Source: Sphingobium abikonense NBRC 16140 | GTDB lineage: Bacteria > Pseudomonadota > Alphaproteobacteria > Sphingomonadales > Sphingomonadaceae | Length of the DNA stretch: 64,000 bases | NCBI RefSeq assembly: GCF_001598335.1 | Contig: NZ_BCYT01000002.1 | Location: forward strand, 186,001-250,000 | Direction of reading: 5' to 3' | Shown here: positions 38,763 to 46,920 of the stretch, one piece after another | Layout: each line of letters begins with the position of its first letter | Numbering within the stretch: the first letter of the stretch is position 1 | Translations under genes and position numbers: made by a program | The notes under the pieces: model-generated | The model's database searches: none | What the model saw: the letters and a program-made list of their open reading frames with translations, nothing else | Told to the model about the DNA's origin: nothing

Positions 38763-40103
38763 TCACCCCTTGCGCGTGCTGCCGCGCGCGCGCCGTTCGC
38801 CCTTGCGCCCCTTGCGATACTGTTTGGCGTGCTGCCGCGCGGCTTTCTTCTCGTCCTCGCGCGTGGGCGTCCGGTCGATCTCGTCGTCCAGCGGCATGTC
38901 GCCCAGCGCCAGATCGAACCCCAGTTCGTGCAGGCTGTTGGCGAAATGCGTTGGCAATTGTGCCGTCATGTCGACCCGCCCGCCATCGGGATGATCGACC
39001 CGGATGCGCCGGGCGTGCAGATGCATCTTGCGGCTGATCGTACCCGACAGAAAGGCGTCCTTGCCGCCATATTTGCCGTCGCCCACGATCGGGTGGCCGA
39101 TCGCCGCCATATGCACGCGCAACTGATGCGTGCGACCGGTATAGGGTTGCAACTCGACCCAGGCGGCACGATTGCCCGCGCGTTCGATGACGCGATAGCG
39201 CGACCGGGCGGGCAGCCCTTCCTCCTCATCGACATGCATCTTCTCGCCACCGGTGCCGGGCTGCTTGGCGATCGGCAATTCGATCATCCCATCCTCGATC
39301 GAAGGCACGCCCATCACCAGCGCCCAATAGACTTTCCGCGCCGTGCGGCTGGAAAAGGCCTTGGCGAAATGCGCGGCGGCGCGGCTCGTGCGCGCCAGCA
39401 GCAGCGCGCCCGACGTGTCCTTGTCCAGCCGATGCACCAGCTTCGGGCGGGATTCGGCGTCGAACAGAAGTGCGTCGAGCAATTTGTCGACATGCTCGTC
39501 GGTCTTGGTTCCGCCCTGTGTCGCAAGGCCCGGCGGCTTGTTGATAACGATCGCCTGGGCGTCGCGGTGGATCACCATGTCCTGCGCGTAGCTGATTTCA
39601 TCCGGCGTCAGGTCAACGACCCGGACACGCCTGGGTCGGTCGGCTACATCGGGCCTCTGTTCGGCTGGCGGCACCCGGATCATCTGGCCTTCGCTGATGC
39701 GGTCGCCCGGCGCGGCGCGCGCGCCATCGACGCGCAATTGCCCCGTGCGCGACCAGCGTGAAACCAGGTTGAAGCCGACATCGGGCAAATGCCGCTGGAA
39801 CCAGCGATCCAGCCGGATGCCGTCATCATCCGCCGCGACGCGATATTGCCGCACGTCGAGCGACACGCCTCTTGCAGGATTGGGCTTGGCCGCATTGGGT
39901 TTTGCCGCGACCGCCGGCTTGGCGGCCGCGCTGCGGGCAGCGCCCGATTTCGCCGCCGCCGGCGTGCGGGGTTTGAACGCTGGCTTGTCGCCATCGCGGG
40001 TGCGCGCGCCCGTCGGCTTGCCGCGCGCCGCGGGCTTGCGGCCGTCCTTGGGATTGCCACCGCGCGCGGGCGGGCCGCTTTTGCCGGGAGGACGCCCCTT
40101 CAT
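38763..40103 (-). CDS. RluA-family pseudouridine synthase
   Basis: A pseudouridine synthase of the RluA/RluC/RluD group, 446 residues. The first 75 residues are a basic, Pro/Ala/Lys-rich extension. The S4 RNA-binding domain follows (DDGIRLDRWFQRHLPDVGFNLVSRWSRTGQLRVDG), then the catalytic HRLDKDTSG with the Asp near residue 226 and the ELQPYTGRTHQLRVHMAAIGHP motif. The C-terminus has a second basic tail. Start ATG 40103 overlaps the stop of crcB by 4 nt. Specific rRNA target not decided. Confidence 0.92.
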   Translation of the reverse strand: MKGRPPGKSGPPARGGNPKDGRKPAARGKPTGARTRDGDKPAFKPRTPAAAKSGAARSAAAKPAVAAKPNAAKPNPARGVSLDVRQYRVAADDDGIRLDRWFQRHLPDVGFNLVSRWSRTGQLRVDGARAAPGDRISEGQMIRVPPAEQRPDVADRPRRVRVVDLTPDEISYAQDMVIHRDAQAIVINKPPGLATQGGTKTDEHVDKLLDALLFDAESRPKLVHRLDKDTSGALLLARTSRAAAHFAKAFSSRTARKVYWALVMGVPSIEDGMIELPIAKQPGTGGEKMHVDEEEGLPARSRYRVIERAGNRAAWVELQPYTGRTHQLRVHMAAIGHPIVGDGKYGGKDAFLSGTISRKMHLHARRIRVDHPDGGRVDMTAQLPTHFANSLHELGFDLALGDMPLDDEIDRTPTREDEKKAARQHAKQYRKGRKGERRARGSTRKG

Positions 40104-40498
40104 GCCGCAGCGCTCCGCATCAGCATCAGGCCCAGCCCCAGAGCGCAGACCGCGCCGGCAACCGACGCCAGCGCATATAGCAGCGCCATGGTCGCCTGGC
40201 CGCGCTCGATCATCAGCATCGTTTCCAGGCTGAAGGCGGAAAATGTGGTGAAGCCACCCAGCAGGCCGACGCCCAGCAACAGGCGCAGCGATTCGCCGCT
40301 CATCGGCCCGGTCGCGCCGCTTTCGCGCGTCAGCCATCCGGCCAGCAGACCCATGGCGAAGCCGCCGATCAGATTGGCGGCGAACGTGCCCCAGGGCCAG
40401 GTCGCGCCCGGCGTCAGATGCCCGGCCAGGCGGCCAAGCTGATAGCGCAGCGCCGCGCCAACCGCGCCGCCCCCCATCACGAGAAAGATATTGGTCAT
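40100..40498 (-). CDS. crcB: Fluoride ion channel CrcB/FluC
   Basis: CrcB exports fluoride as a dual-topology dimer. ATG 40498 gives 132 residues with four membrane segments; the family motifs GGGAVGAALRYQLGR, GTFAANLIGGFAMGLL and the GGFTTFSAFSLE block are intact, including the conserved Asn and Phe residues of the pore. A -10-like TATAGG (40508-40513 on the minus strand) begins 15 nt before the start. No fluoride riboswitch pattern was seen upstream. It is the first gene of the operon. Confidence 0.95.
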   Translation of the reverse strand: MTNIFLVMGGGAVGAALRYQLGRLAGHLTPGATWPWGTFAANLIGGFAMGLLAGWLTRESGATGPMSGESLRLLLGVGLLGGFTTFSAFSLETMLMIERGQATMALLYALASVAGAVCALGLGLMLMRSAAA

Positions 40499-40618
40499 GC
40501 AGTTCGCCCTATAGCGAATCAGCCACAGGGGAAAGGACGCAATCGGGCCGGGCTGTCCGCCATGGACCCGCAGCACGACACGCGCTCCCCGGTCCTAACC
40601 GCCCTGGCCCTGATCCTT

Positions 40619-43471
40619 CTATCGCCGCCCGCCAAATGCCGGGGTGAACAATTTTCGAAACTGGATGGAGACACTGCGTCCCAAGGGGTCGAGATAGTCC
40701 TGCTGATAGCGCAGCGGGGTCATTCCGGTCGCATCGCGCACCTCTCGCCGCTGATTGAACATATTATCTATCCGTAATGAAATGCGTGATCCTTTGAGGA
40801 AGGGCATGGACTTCACAAGATTGGGCATCTGCCCCAGATTGGCGAACAGGCGCAGGTTCGCCGTTGCCAGGCTGCCAAATTCCAGCCGCGACGTGCCATT
40901 GAGCGCGCCATCGACATGGGTGCCGCTCTCCCAATCCACGCCCAGTCGCGCGCCGATCCCGTTGTTGGAATAGCCGACCCGCGCCTTGATCTCGTGACGC
41001 GGCTGCCCGCCCGATGACCCGGTGGCGTCGCCGTTCAGCAGGTCAAGCTCCGGCACGCCGGGCGCGATCAGGATACTCTCCTCCAGATGCCAAGTGTGAT
41101 AAAGGCTGACGCTCAGCCGTCCGCCGCCATTGCCGCCGCCACGCCCGCGCCCGCCGCCGCCAAAGCCGCGACCTGGCCCTCCGCGATCGCCGCGCGCCTG
41201 TCCGCGGTCACTGCTTCCGGCACTTTCGTTCGACCTGTCCCGTTCGCCGTCGCCGCTTTGGCGTTCGCCATTTTGCGACCCGCCGCCCCGAGCGCGGTTG
41301 CCGCCAAAGGCCGCGCGCATTTCTTCCAGTTCCTTGGGGCGATCCTCGGGCCGCGATCCGCTCGCGCGCCACGCCTCGATCACTTTCTGGATATGCGATT
41401 TGAGCGGCACCGACAGGTCGAAACCCCAGCGCAACTGCTCGCTGCGCGATCGCAAAAAATTGATCGGCCGCGCATCCACCTGGATCAGCGCGCCATCCGC
41501 GTCGCGCAGGAAACGTTGCGGGAATGCAGCCTCCAGATCGGGCGTGGGCGTGGGGAAGGCGGCGATGGGATTGCTGGTCCGGCTGTTGAGATAGGTCGCG
41601 GTCAGCGTCAGGTTCGGCTTGTCGAACGGCTTGATGCGCGCGTTCAGGCGAAATTGATCGCGCACGCTTTCTTTCAGCGCCGCGTTGCCGCCCGACAATT
41701 GCGTCACGAATACGCTCTGCCCGGTGGCATAATCAAACACGGATACATTGGGCGTGGAAATCAGCGGATCGGTGATCTGCGCGCCCGTCGGCGCGGCGCG
41801 ATCCTGATTGGCGGAGGCGAGTATCTGGACCGCCCTTATCGGTTGCCAGCGCAGGCCATAGCCCAAAGTGGACAAGGTGCCGAAGTCCGAAAGCTGTTGC
41901 GCCGCGACGTTCAGGTTGACGCCGATATCGCCGATGCCGCCCATTATGCCCTTGGATCGACTGGTCAATGGCACGTCCACGCTGATCTGCCCGCTGCCGG
42001 TTTCCCGGCTGTAGCTGGTGCTGCGCGCGACGCCGGACCGGACCGATCGGCTGTCAAATCCGTTCGCCGACGCGCCGAGGCGTATGGAGGTCATGACATC
42101 GCCGGCGGGCATCGCGAACAACGCGCCGCTCACCAGCAGATCGCCGGTCACGGCCTGGCTCTTGGCGCGCGCGGTATCGATGGTGCGGGCGGCGATCAGC
42201 CCCGGCGCGAAATCGCCGTAGGGGTTCACCGACGGATCGCCCGCACCCAAGGCGGCCTGTATGGCGTCGGTGTCGATGCCGCGATCGGTCCGGGTGCGGG
42301 TGATGGACAGGTCGCCATTGCCGGTAAAGGACCATTGCCATTTCCGGCTGATCTGGCCGTTGAGCGTCACGCCGATATGGCCGGTCGTGCCCCGGATCTG
42401 CTGCCCCAGTGCCCCGCCTTGCGCCAAATAGCGATACAGGGTGACGTCCTGCGCGAAGGGGGAGAAGGGCGATCCGGCGGCCAGGCCCAGCGTGGCGGTC
42501 GACAGCCCCTGAAGCGAATCATTTTCCGACAGCGCCAATCGCCCGTTGATCGTCGCCGACACGCCCCCCAGCGCCCGCGCCAACGTCGCGTTGGCGGAAA
42601 AATTCTCCGTCGCCGGGCTCAGCGTGCGATAGGGGGTCAGGTCAGGGACAGACGCGTTGTTCGCGCCTGCGACGAAATCGGTCAGGGATGGCGCAGCATT
42701 GGCGGCATTGGCTGGAGCGGCGGCAATGGAAACGGTCTGACCGACCAGCGCTGATAAAGCAGGGTCGATCTCTTCTCCATCGAGGGCCCCCGTGACATTC
42801 CCACCCAGCGCATAGGGGCGACGGGCCGGCGTGGTGATGATATCCCGCTCGCTCTCCAGCAGCCGCGCGGTGCGGCTATATTGCAGGTCCAGCGAAAAGC
42901 GGTTGTCGCCCCGGATGCGCAGCAGCCCTGCTTCGACTTCGCCACTGTCCCGGCCGCCCTCGGTTGTCGTTCCCAATTGCACGTCTGCCTTTTCGGACCG
43001 GAAACGCTGGCGCAGGACGACGTTGACGACTTTCTGCGTCGGCGCATAGCCATAGGACAAGGCAACCTGCTCGGGCAGTATGTCCACCCGGGCTACGGCT
43101 TCTGAGGGGATGTCGCGGATTTCCGAGAAGCTCGAAATCCGCTTGCCGTTCAACAGGATGATCGGCGACCCGTTGGTCTGCGGCTCTAGTTCGGTGATGA
43201 GTTCGGCGATCGACGTGACGCCCAGCGCCCTTATATCGGCCGACGACAATTTCTGCTCCGCTTCGATGTCGCCGATCACCGCGCCCCGTTCCGGTTGCCC
43301 GGTGACGATGATCTCCTCGCCTTCGTCTGCTTCGTCCTGCGGCGGGGTAGTCTGTTGTTCGACCCCCTGCGCCATCAGGGCGCCGGGCGCGGCGCCGGTC
43401 AGCAAAGGCAAAAGGATCAGATATGCGGATCGACGCACGAATACCCCCGGACAAATCGTTGAAGCTTTCAT
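40619..43471 (-). CDS. TonB-dependent receptor-like protein with RGG insert
   Basis: A 950-residue outer-membrane protein with a signal peptide (ending GALMA). The plug domain is recognisable: GEEIIVTGQPERGAVIGDIEAEQKLSSADIRALGVTSIAELITELEPQTNG and the LLNGKRISSFSEIRDIPSEAVARVDILPEQVALSYGY block, which differs from classical TonB receptors (no strong TonB box seen). The barrel follows to SVSIQFRKLF. About residues 720-785 form an Arg/Gly/Ser-rich low-complexity insert. Substrate unknown. ATG 43471 is preferred to 43531, where the reading frame only extends through the upstream palindrome. Confidence 0.85.
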   Translation of the reverse strand: MKASTICPGVFVRRSAYLILLPLLTGAAPGALMAQGVEQQTTPPQDEADEGEEIIVTGQPERGAVIGDIEAEQKLSSADIRALGVTSIAELITELEPQTNGSPIILLNGKRISSFSEIRDIPSEAVARVDILPEQVALSYGYAPTQKVVNVVLRQRFRSEKADVQLGTTTEGGRDSGEVEAGLLRIRGDNRFSLDLQYSRTARLLESERDIITTPARRPYALGGNVTGALDGEEIDPALSALVGQTVSIAAAPANAANAAPSLTDFVAGANNASVPDLTPYRTLSPATENFSANATLARALGGVSATINGRLALSENDSLQGLSTATLGLAAGSPFSPFAQDVTLYRYLAQGGALGQQIRGTTGHIGVTLNGQISRKWQWSFTGNGDLSITRTRTDRGIDTDAIQAALGAGDPSVNPYGDFAPGLIAARTIDTARAKSQAVTGDLLVSGALFAMPAGDVMTSIRLGASANGFDSRSVRSGVARSTSYSRETGSGQISVDVPLTSRSKGIMGGIGDIGVNLNVAAQQLSDFGTLSTLGYGLRWQPIRAVQILASANQDRAAPTGAQITDPLISTPNVSVFDYATGQSVFVTQLSGGNAALKESVRDQFRLNARIKPFDKPNLTLTATYLNSRTSNPIAAFPTPTPDLEAAFPQRFLRDADGALIQVDARPINFLRSRSEQLRWGFDLSVPLKSHIQKVIEAWRASGSRPEDRPKELEEMRAAFGGNRARGGGSQNGERQSGDGERDRSNESAGSSDRGQARGDRGGPGRGFGGGGRGRGGGNGGGRLSVSLYHTWHLEESILIAPGVPELDLLNGDATGSSGGQPRHEIKARVGYSNNGIGARLGVDWESGTHVDGALNGTSRLEFGSLATANLRLFANLGQMPNLVKSMPFLKGSRISLRIDNMFNQRREVRDATGMTPLRYQQDYLDPLGRSVSIQFRKLFTPAFGGRR

Positions 43472-43482
43472 GGCCGGTCTAG

Positions 43483-43527
43483 GCGACATTTGTCGCAAGA
43501 TTCTGGCATATGTCGGACAAATTTGTC
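43483..43527. promoter_or_regulatory. Tandem palindromes between divergent genes
   Basis: Two inverted repeats: GCGACA (43483-43488)/TGTCGC (43491-43496), and the perfect 12-bp GACAAATTTGTC (43516-43527), with TGTCG half-sites in common and centres 32 nt apart, close to three helical turns. TTTGTCGCAA occurs twice (43489-43498, 43522-43531). They sit just upstream of the receptor gene and ahead of the PH-domain gene. The arrangement resembles a dimeric repressor or activator site. Confidence 0.55.
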
Positions 43528-43653
43528 GCAAAATGTAATGGCTTGGCTGAACACAGGCTTGCGCGGCGCCAAATGAGGCAAGGGGCCGTGCGCGTGCCGC
43601 TTGACGAGCGGCCAGGCCCCATGGTGAAAGACCGGACGATCGCGGGAGGCGGC

Positions 43654-44040
43654 ATGAGCGACACCTGGCTATATGACGAGCATCCCGCGATGTTCCGGGC
43701 GCATCCGGTGCTGTTCCTGCTGCTGCTCATTTCCGTGGTCGGCATCCTCGCCATCGCTATCTGGTGGCTGATGCACAAGGGCGAGCGATTGGCGCTGTCC
43801 GACCGCGACGTGCTGATGGAAAAGGGGCTTTTGTCCAAGCAGCGGACCGAAATCGCGCTGTCGAGCATCCGGTCGGTGCGCATCACCCAGACGCTGGGAC
43901 AGCGCATCTTTCGCGTCGGCCATGTCGAATTGTTCAGCGCGGGCGACTATGCCGAAATCGCGATCAAGAATATGCCGAACCCCGACCGGATCAGGGCAAT
44001 CGCTGCGTCGCGGAACGTGGACCTGTTGCCCCAGCGATAG
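43654..44040 (+). CDS. PH domain (YdbS/DUF304-like) membrane protein
   Basis: A 128-residue protein from ATG 43654, preceded by GGGAGG. A hydrophobic region (about residues 19-41, LFLLLLISVVGILAIAIWWL) is followed by the bacterial PH fold: RDVLMEKGLLSKQRTEIALSSIRSVRITQTLGQRIFRVGHVELFSAG. YdbS/YdbT-type proteins are membrane-bound with unknown roles. An open frame extends back to 43510 through the palindromes, but that part does not look coding. Confidence 0.8.
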   Translation: MSDTWLYDEHPAMFRAHPVLFLLLLISVVGILAIAIWWLMHKGERLALSDRDVLMEKGLLSKQRTEIALSSIRSVRITQTLGQRIFRVGHVELFSAGDYAEIAIKNMPNPDRIRAIAASRNVDLLPQR

Positions 44041-44184
44041 ACTATTTCGCGCAGCCCCTTGACTTGCGCGCATATATTTCAACGATAGCGGCATCATGAA
44101 GCCGTCAGAGCTTCGACCGTGAGGACGCCATGTCAGGGAACCCTGGCCGCATTTGGGCGGGCAGGGCATTGAAGGGGTGTCGCC

Positions 44185-44886
44185 ATGGTAGGCTTGCGAG
44201 TGATGCCGTCCTTGCCGGATCTGACGGCCGAGGAACGCGCGACCGTCCGCCATTCCTGCGGCTTCGCCTGCGTGCGGTGCGGTGTCACCATCTATCGCTA
44301 TCTGCGCTTGCCCGACAGTCCCGGTGTGACTTTGTTCTGTCCCACCTGCCATGGCCTGGTGGAGGAAGGACGGCTGACGCCCACACAAGTCCATAGCTTT
44401 CACGCCAATCCAGTCGTGCGGCAGCGCCATTTCGCGCGCGATCGCCTGCCATTTTCCGCCGAACTGCCGCAATTGATCGTGGGCGGATCGCGGCTGCTGC
44501 GCGACACGCCTATCCCGATCACGCTGGACGGCGAACCGATCCTGATGTTCGCGCCGCCTCGCCGCACCAATGGCGCGACCCGCATCAGCGTGCGGCTGGG
44601 CAATGCCGATGGCGATGCGATGCAGGTGATCGACGGCAATGAATGGAAGCCATTGGACGGAAGCTGGCACTTCCTGCTGCGTGGCGATCGCTATTCGATG
44701 ATGGCCGCGCGGGGCGACGGTCTGTGCGTGCTGCGCATCGTGGCGCGCAACCGGATCGCGGTCGAACATTTGCGCACCACCATCCGGGGACGACGGCTGG
44801 AAGTCACACCCGACTGGCTCGAGATCGACGGCAAGCGCCATGTCGATCGTATCGGCAGCGGCACCCTCATCGGCCTGGAACTGTGA
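44185..44886 (+). CDS. Degenerate HNH-like zinc-ribbon protein
   Basis: A 233-residue protein. Residues about 25-65 hold two CxxC pairs, CVRCG and CPTC, in a layout that resembles a family of HNH nuclease-like proteins (RHSCGFACVRCGVTIYRY...LFCPTCHGLVEEGRLT), but the His residues usual between the pairs are missing (YRYLRLPDSPG instead). The C-terminal 150 residues are a separate, unrecognised domain with beta-rich text (ITLDGEPILMFAPP..., FLLRGDRYSMMAARGDGLCVLRIVARNRIAVEHL). Probably not an active nuclease; function unknown. Confidence 0.65.
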   Translation: MVGLRVMPSLPDLTAEERATVRHSCGFACVRCGVTIYRYLRLPDSPGVTLFCPTCHGLVEEGRLTPTQVHSFHANPVVRQRHFARDRLPFSAELPQLIVGGSRLLRDTPIPITLDGEPILMFAPPRRTNGATRISVRLGNADGDAMQVIDGNEWKPLDGSWHFLLRGDRYSMMAARGDGLCVLRIVARNRIAVEHLRTTIRGRRLEVTPDWLEIDGKRHVDRIGSGTLIGLEL

Positions 44887-44895
44887 TCGCGCGGG

Positions 44896-45285
44896 TTACG
44901 CCAACGTGACGAAGATTTCCGCTTCGATCAGCCAGGACCCCGCCACGTCGCGCCATTTCGCGCAATAGCTGCCCGATGTGAGGATGCGGCCGTCCGCTGC
45001 GGCCGCCCCAGTCCAACGACCTTCTTCCATCGCGATCGGTTCGACCGGGGAAACGGTGATTCGATCCGGCGTGCGCGTGTAGACAAGGCGATCCGATGCC
45101 GCAAATTCCCGCTTCCATGCGGCAAGCTGCGCGCGCTTGCCCGCCAGAACCGCGCTATCAGATCCCGTCACCAGCATCACGTCGCGCGCGAGCAAGGGCT
45201 CGATCGCTTTCAGATTCGCTTCGGCCAATGCCCGATTGAAGGCGGCGCGCGCCATCCTGATGGCAAGATCGGCAGAGGCGGTCAT
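44896..45285 (-). CDS. NTF2-like (DUF4440/SnoaL-type) protein
   Basis: A 129-residue protein with the cone-shaped NTF2-like fold pattern: FNRALAEANLKAIEPLLARDVMLVTGSDSAVLAGKRAQLAAWKREFA, then strands ITVSPVEPIAMEEGRWTGAA and TSGSYCAKWRDVAGSWLIEAEIFVTLA. Such proteins are enzymes or small-ligand binders; the ligand is unknown. It follows the I78 gene and rnd on the minus strand. Confidence 0.8.
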   Translation of the reverse strand: MTASADLAIRMARAAFNRALAEANLKAIEPLLARDVMLVTGSDSAVLAGKRAQLAAWKREFAASDRLVYTRTPDRITVSPVEPIAMEEGRWTGAAAADGRILTSGSYCAKWRDVAGSWLIEAEIFVTLA

Positions 45286-45310
45286 CGAAGGACGCTGGCC
45301 ACGCGGCGGC

Positions 45311-45619
45311 TTATCCGCAGCGAACGCTGGTAATCATCATTGCCTCGTCATAGCTGACGGTCAGCCGATCGGCCCGGAAATCCATCGTCATGGCCATGCC
45401 CGGCGCGCCCCAGCGCAGCGTCTTTGCGCCCGATGCCGCCAGCAATTGCGCGCCGACGTCGCCGCTTGCCTTCTGTCCGACGAACCGGTCCAGCCCTGCG
45501 TCGCGGCAAGGGCCATCCGTCATCGCGGGCGGCGGCGTTTGGAGACCGGAGCCATTGGCGCCGGCACAGCCCGTCAGGCCGGCGATCATCATTGCCGTCA
45601 TTTCCCAGCGCATCGCCAT
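45311..45619 (-). CDS. Peptidase inhibitor I78-like lipoprotein
   Basis: A 102-residue lipoprotein; MIAGLTGC ends the signal. The mature part [66 protein letters not shown] matches peptidase inhibitor family I78: Cys near each end, an RFVGQ block, and the terminal VYDE-like segment (here [14 protein letters not shown]). It starts 5 nt after rnd ends, suggesting one transcript with rnd and the downstream NTF2-like gene. Confidence 0.82.
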   Translation of the reverse strand: MAMRWEMTAMMIAGLTGCAGANGSGLQTPPPAMTDGPCRDAGLDRFVGQKASGDVGAQLLAASGAKTLRWGAPGMAMTMDFRADRLTVSYDEAMMITSVRCG

Positions 45620-45624
45620 GCCTC

Positions 45625-46791
45625 CTACTCGGTTCGCGTCATTTTCAGCCGCCCGCCCTTGACCGCAAAGGCGAGCCGGCCTTCGACCAGGTCAACCGCG
45701 TCGCGGCCAAATTGTTCATACCGCCAGCCTTCCAGGATCGACAGGCCTTCGCGCACGCCCGCCGCCAGCGCATCGATGTCGTCGCTGCGCGCGATCAGGC
45801 GGGCAGCCACGTCAATGTCGCGCGACCGGATCTTGAGCAGCAATTTCAGCAGGTCGGCGACCAGCGCGCCATCCTTGCCCAGGCCCGGCCGCTTGGGATC
45901 GCGTTCGGGCATTTCGTCGCGGTCCAGCGGCTGAGACACCTTGATCGCGCTCATCAGTCGCGCGCCGATGTCGTTGGTCTTCCAGGTGGCGGACAGGCCG
46001 CGCACCTTGCCCAGATCCTCCTGCGCGCGCGGCGGGTGGCTGGCGATATCGGCCAGCGTCTCGTCCTTGACGATGCGCCCGCGCGGCAAATTCTTGTCCT
46101 GCGCCTCCATTTCCCGCCAGGCGGCCAGCGCCTTCAGCCGGCCCAGCACATCGGCCTTGCGGCTGGCGATGCGCACGCGTTTCCACGCGTCGGCCGGGTC
46201 ATTTTCATAATTGGACGGATCGCTGATCCGTTCCATTTCCTGGTCCAGCCAGTCGCCGCGCCCGGTCTTCTTCAATTCTTCCAGCATCTTGGGGAAGATT
46301 TTGATGAGATAGGTGACGTCGCCAATCGCATAGTCGATCTGCCGCTTGTCGAGCGGCCGGCGCGCCCAGTCAGTGAAGCGCGCGCCCTTGTCGAGCTGCA
46401 CGCCCAGCCATGCGTCGACCAGATTGCCATAGCCAATCTGTTCGCCAAGGCCGAGCGCCATCGCCGCGATCTGCGTGTCGAACATCGGATGCGGGGTCTT
46501 GCCCGTCAGGTTGTGGACGATTTCAATGTCCTGCCCGCCGGCATGAAAGACCTTGAGCACGTCCTCATTGTTAACCAGCAGGTCGAGCAGCGGCGTCAGG
46601 TCGATGCCCGGCGCCTTGGGATCGATCGCCGCGGCCTCATGACTATCGGCGACCTGCACCAGACAAAGGTCGGGCCAATAGCTGTTTTCGCGCATGAACT
46701 CCGTGTCGACGGCGACATAGGGGGAATTCGCGATGCGGGCGCAAAAATCGGAAAGCGTCTTGCTCTCGGTAATCAGCGGATGAATTTGCAT
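45625..46791 (-). CDS. rnd: Ribonuclease D
   Basis: A 3'-5' exoribonuclease of the DEDD family in tRNA and stable RNA maturation. From ATG 46791 it has 388 residues: exonuclease motif [11 protein letters not shown] (Asp, Glu), motif [15 protein letters not shown], motif [13 protein letters not shown] (Tyr, Asp), then the HRDC region. It is divergent from aspS across 129 nt. Confidence 0.94.
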   Translation of the reverse strand: MQIHPLITESKTLSDFCARIANSPYVAVDTEFMRENSYWPDLCLVQVADSHEAAAIDPKAPGIDLTPLLDLLVNNEDVLKVFHAGGQDIEIVHNLTGKTPHPMFDTQIAAMALGLGEQIGYGNLVDAWLGVQLDKGARFTDWARRPLDKRQIDYAIGDVTYLIKIFPKMLEELKKTGRGDWLDQEMERISDPSNYENDPADAWKRVRIASRKADVLGRLKALAAWREMEAQDKNLPRGRIVKDETLADIASHPPRAQEDLGKVRGLSATWKTNDIGARLMSAIKVSQPLDRDEMPERDPKRPGLGKDGALVADLLKLLLKIRSRDIDVAARLIARSDDIDALAAGVREGLSILEGWRYEQFGRDAVDLVEGRLAFAVKGGRLKMTRTE

Positions 46792-46920
46792 ATGGTCTTC
46801 GATCTTATTATGGGCTGGCCCGCGTCCGGCGGGCTGGTCGAAAGGTCGACAAGGCAAGCCCATAGCCGGGCCGCAACAATTTGTCATTTCCGTAAAACGA
46901 TTCTGAAAGATCAAAACGCC

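Noticed and set aside
40499..40600. Fluoride riboswitch upstream of crcB
   Set aside because: The conserved GG-GAUGG-type core was not found in the region before the crcB start.
41087..42754. 555-codon plus-strand frame inside the receptor gene
   Set aside because: Antisense shadow of the receptor, whose plug and barrel text is clear.
43510..43653. N-terminal extension of the PH-domain gene
   Set aside because: The frame is open back to 43510, but this part reads through palindromic sequence and is Arg-rich; the well-placed ribosome binding site is before 43654.
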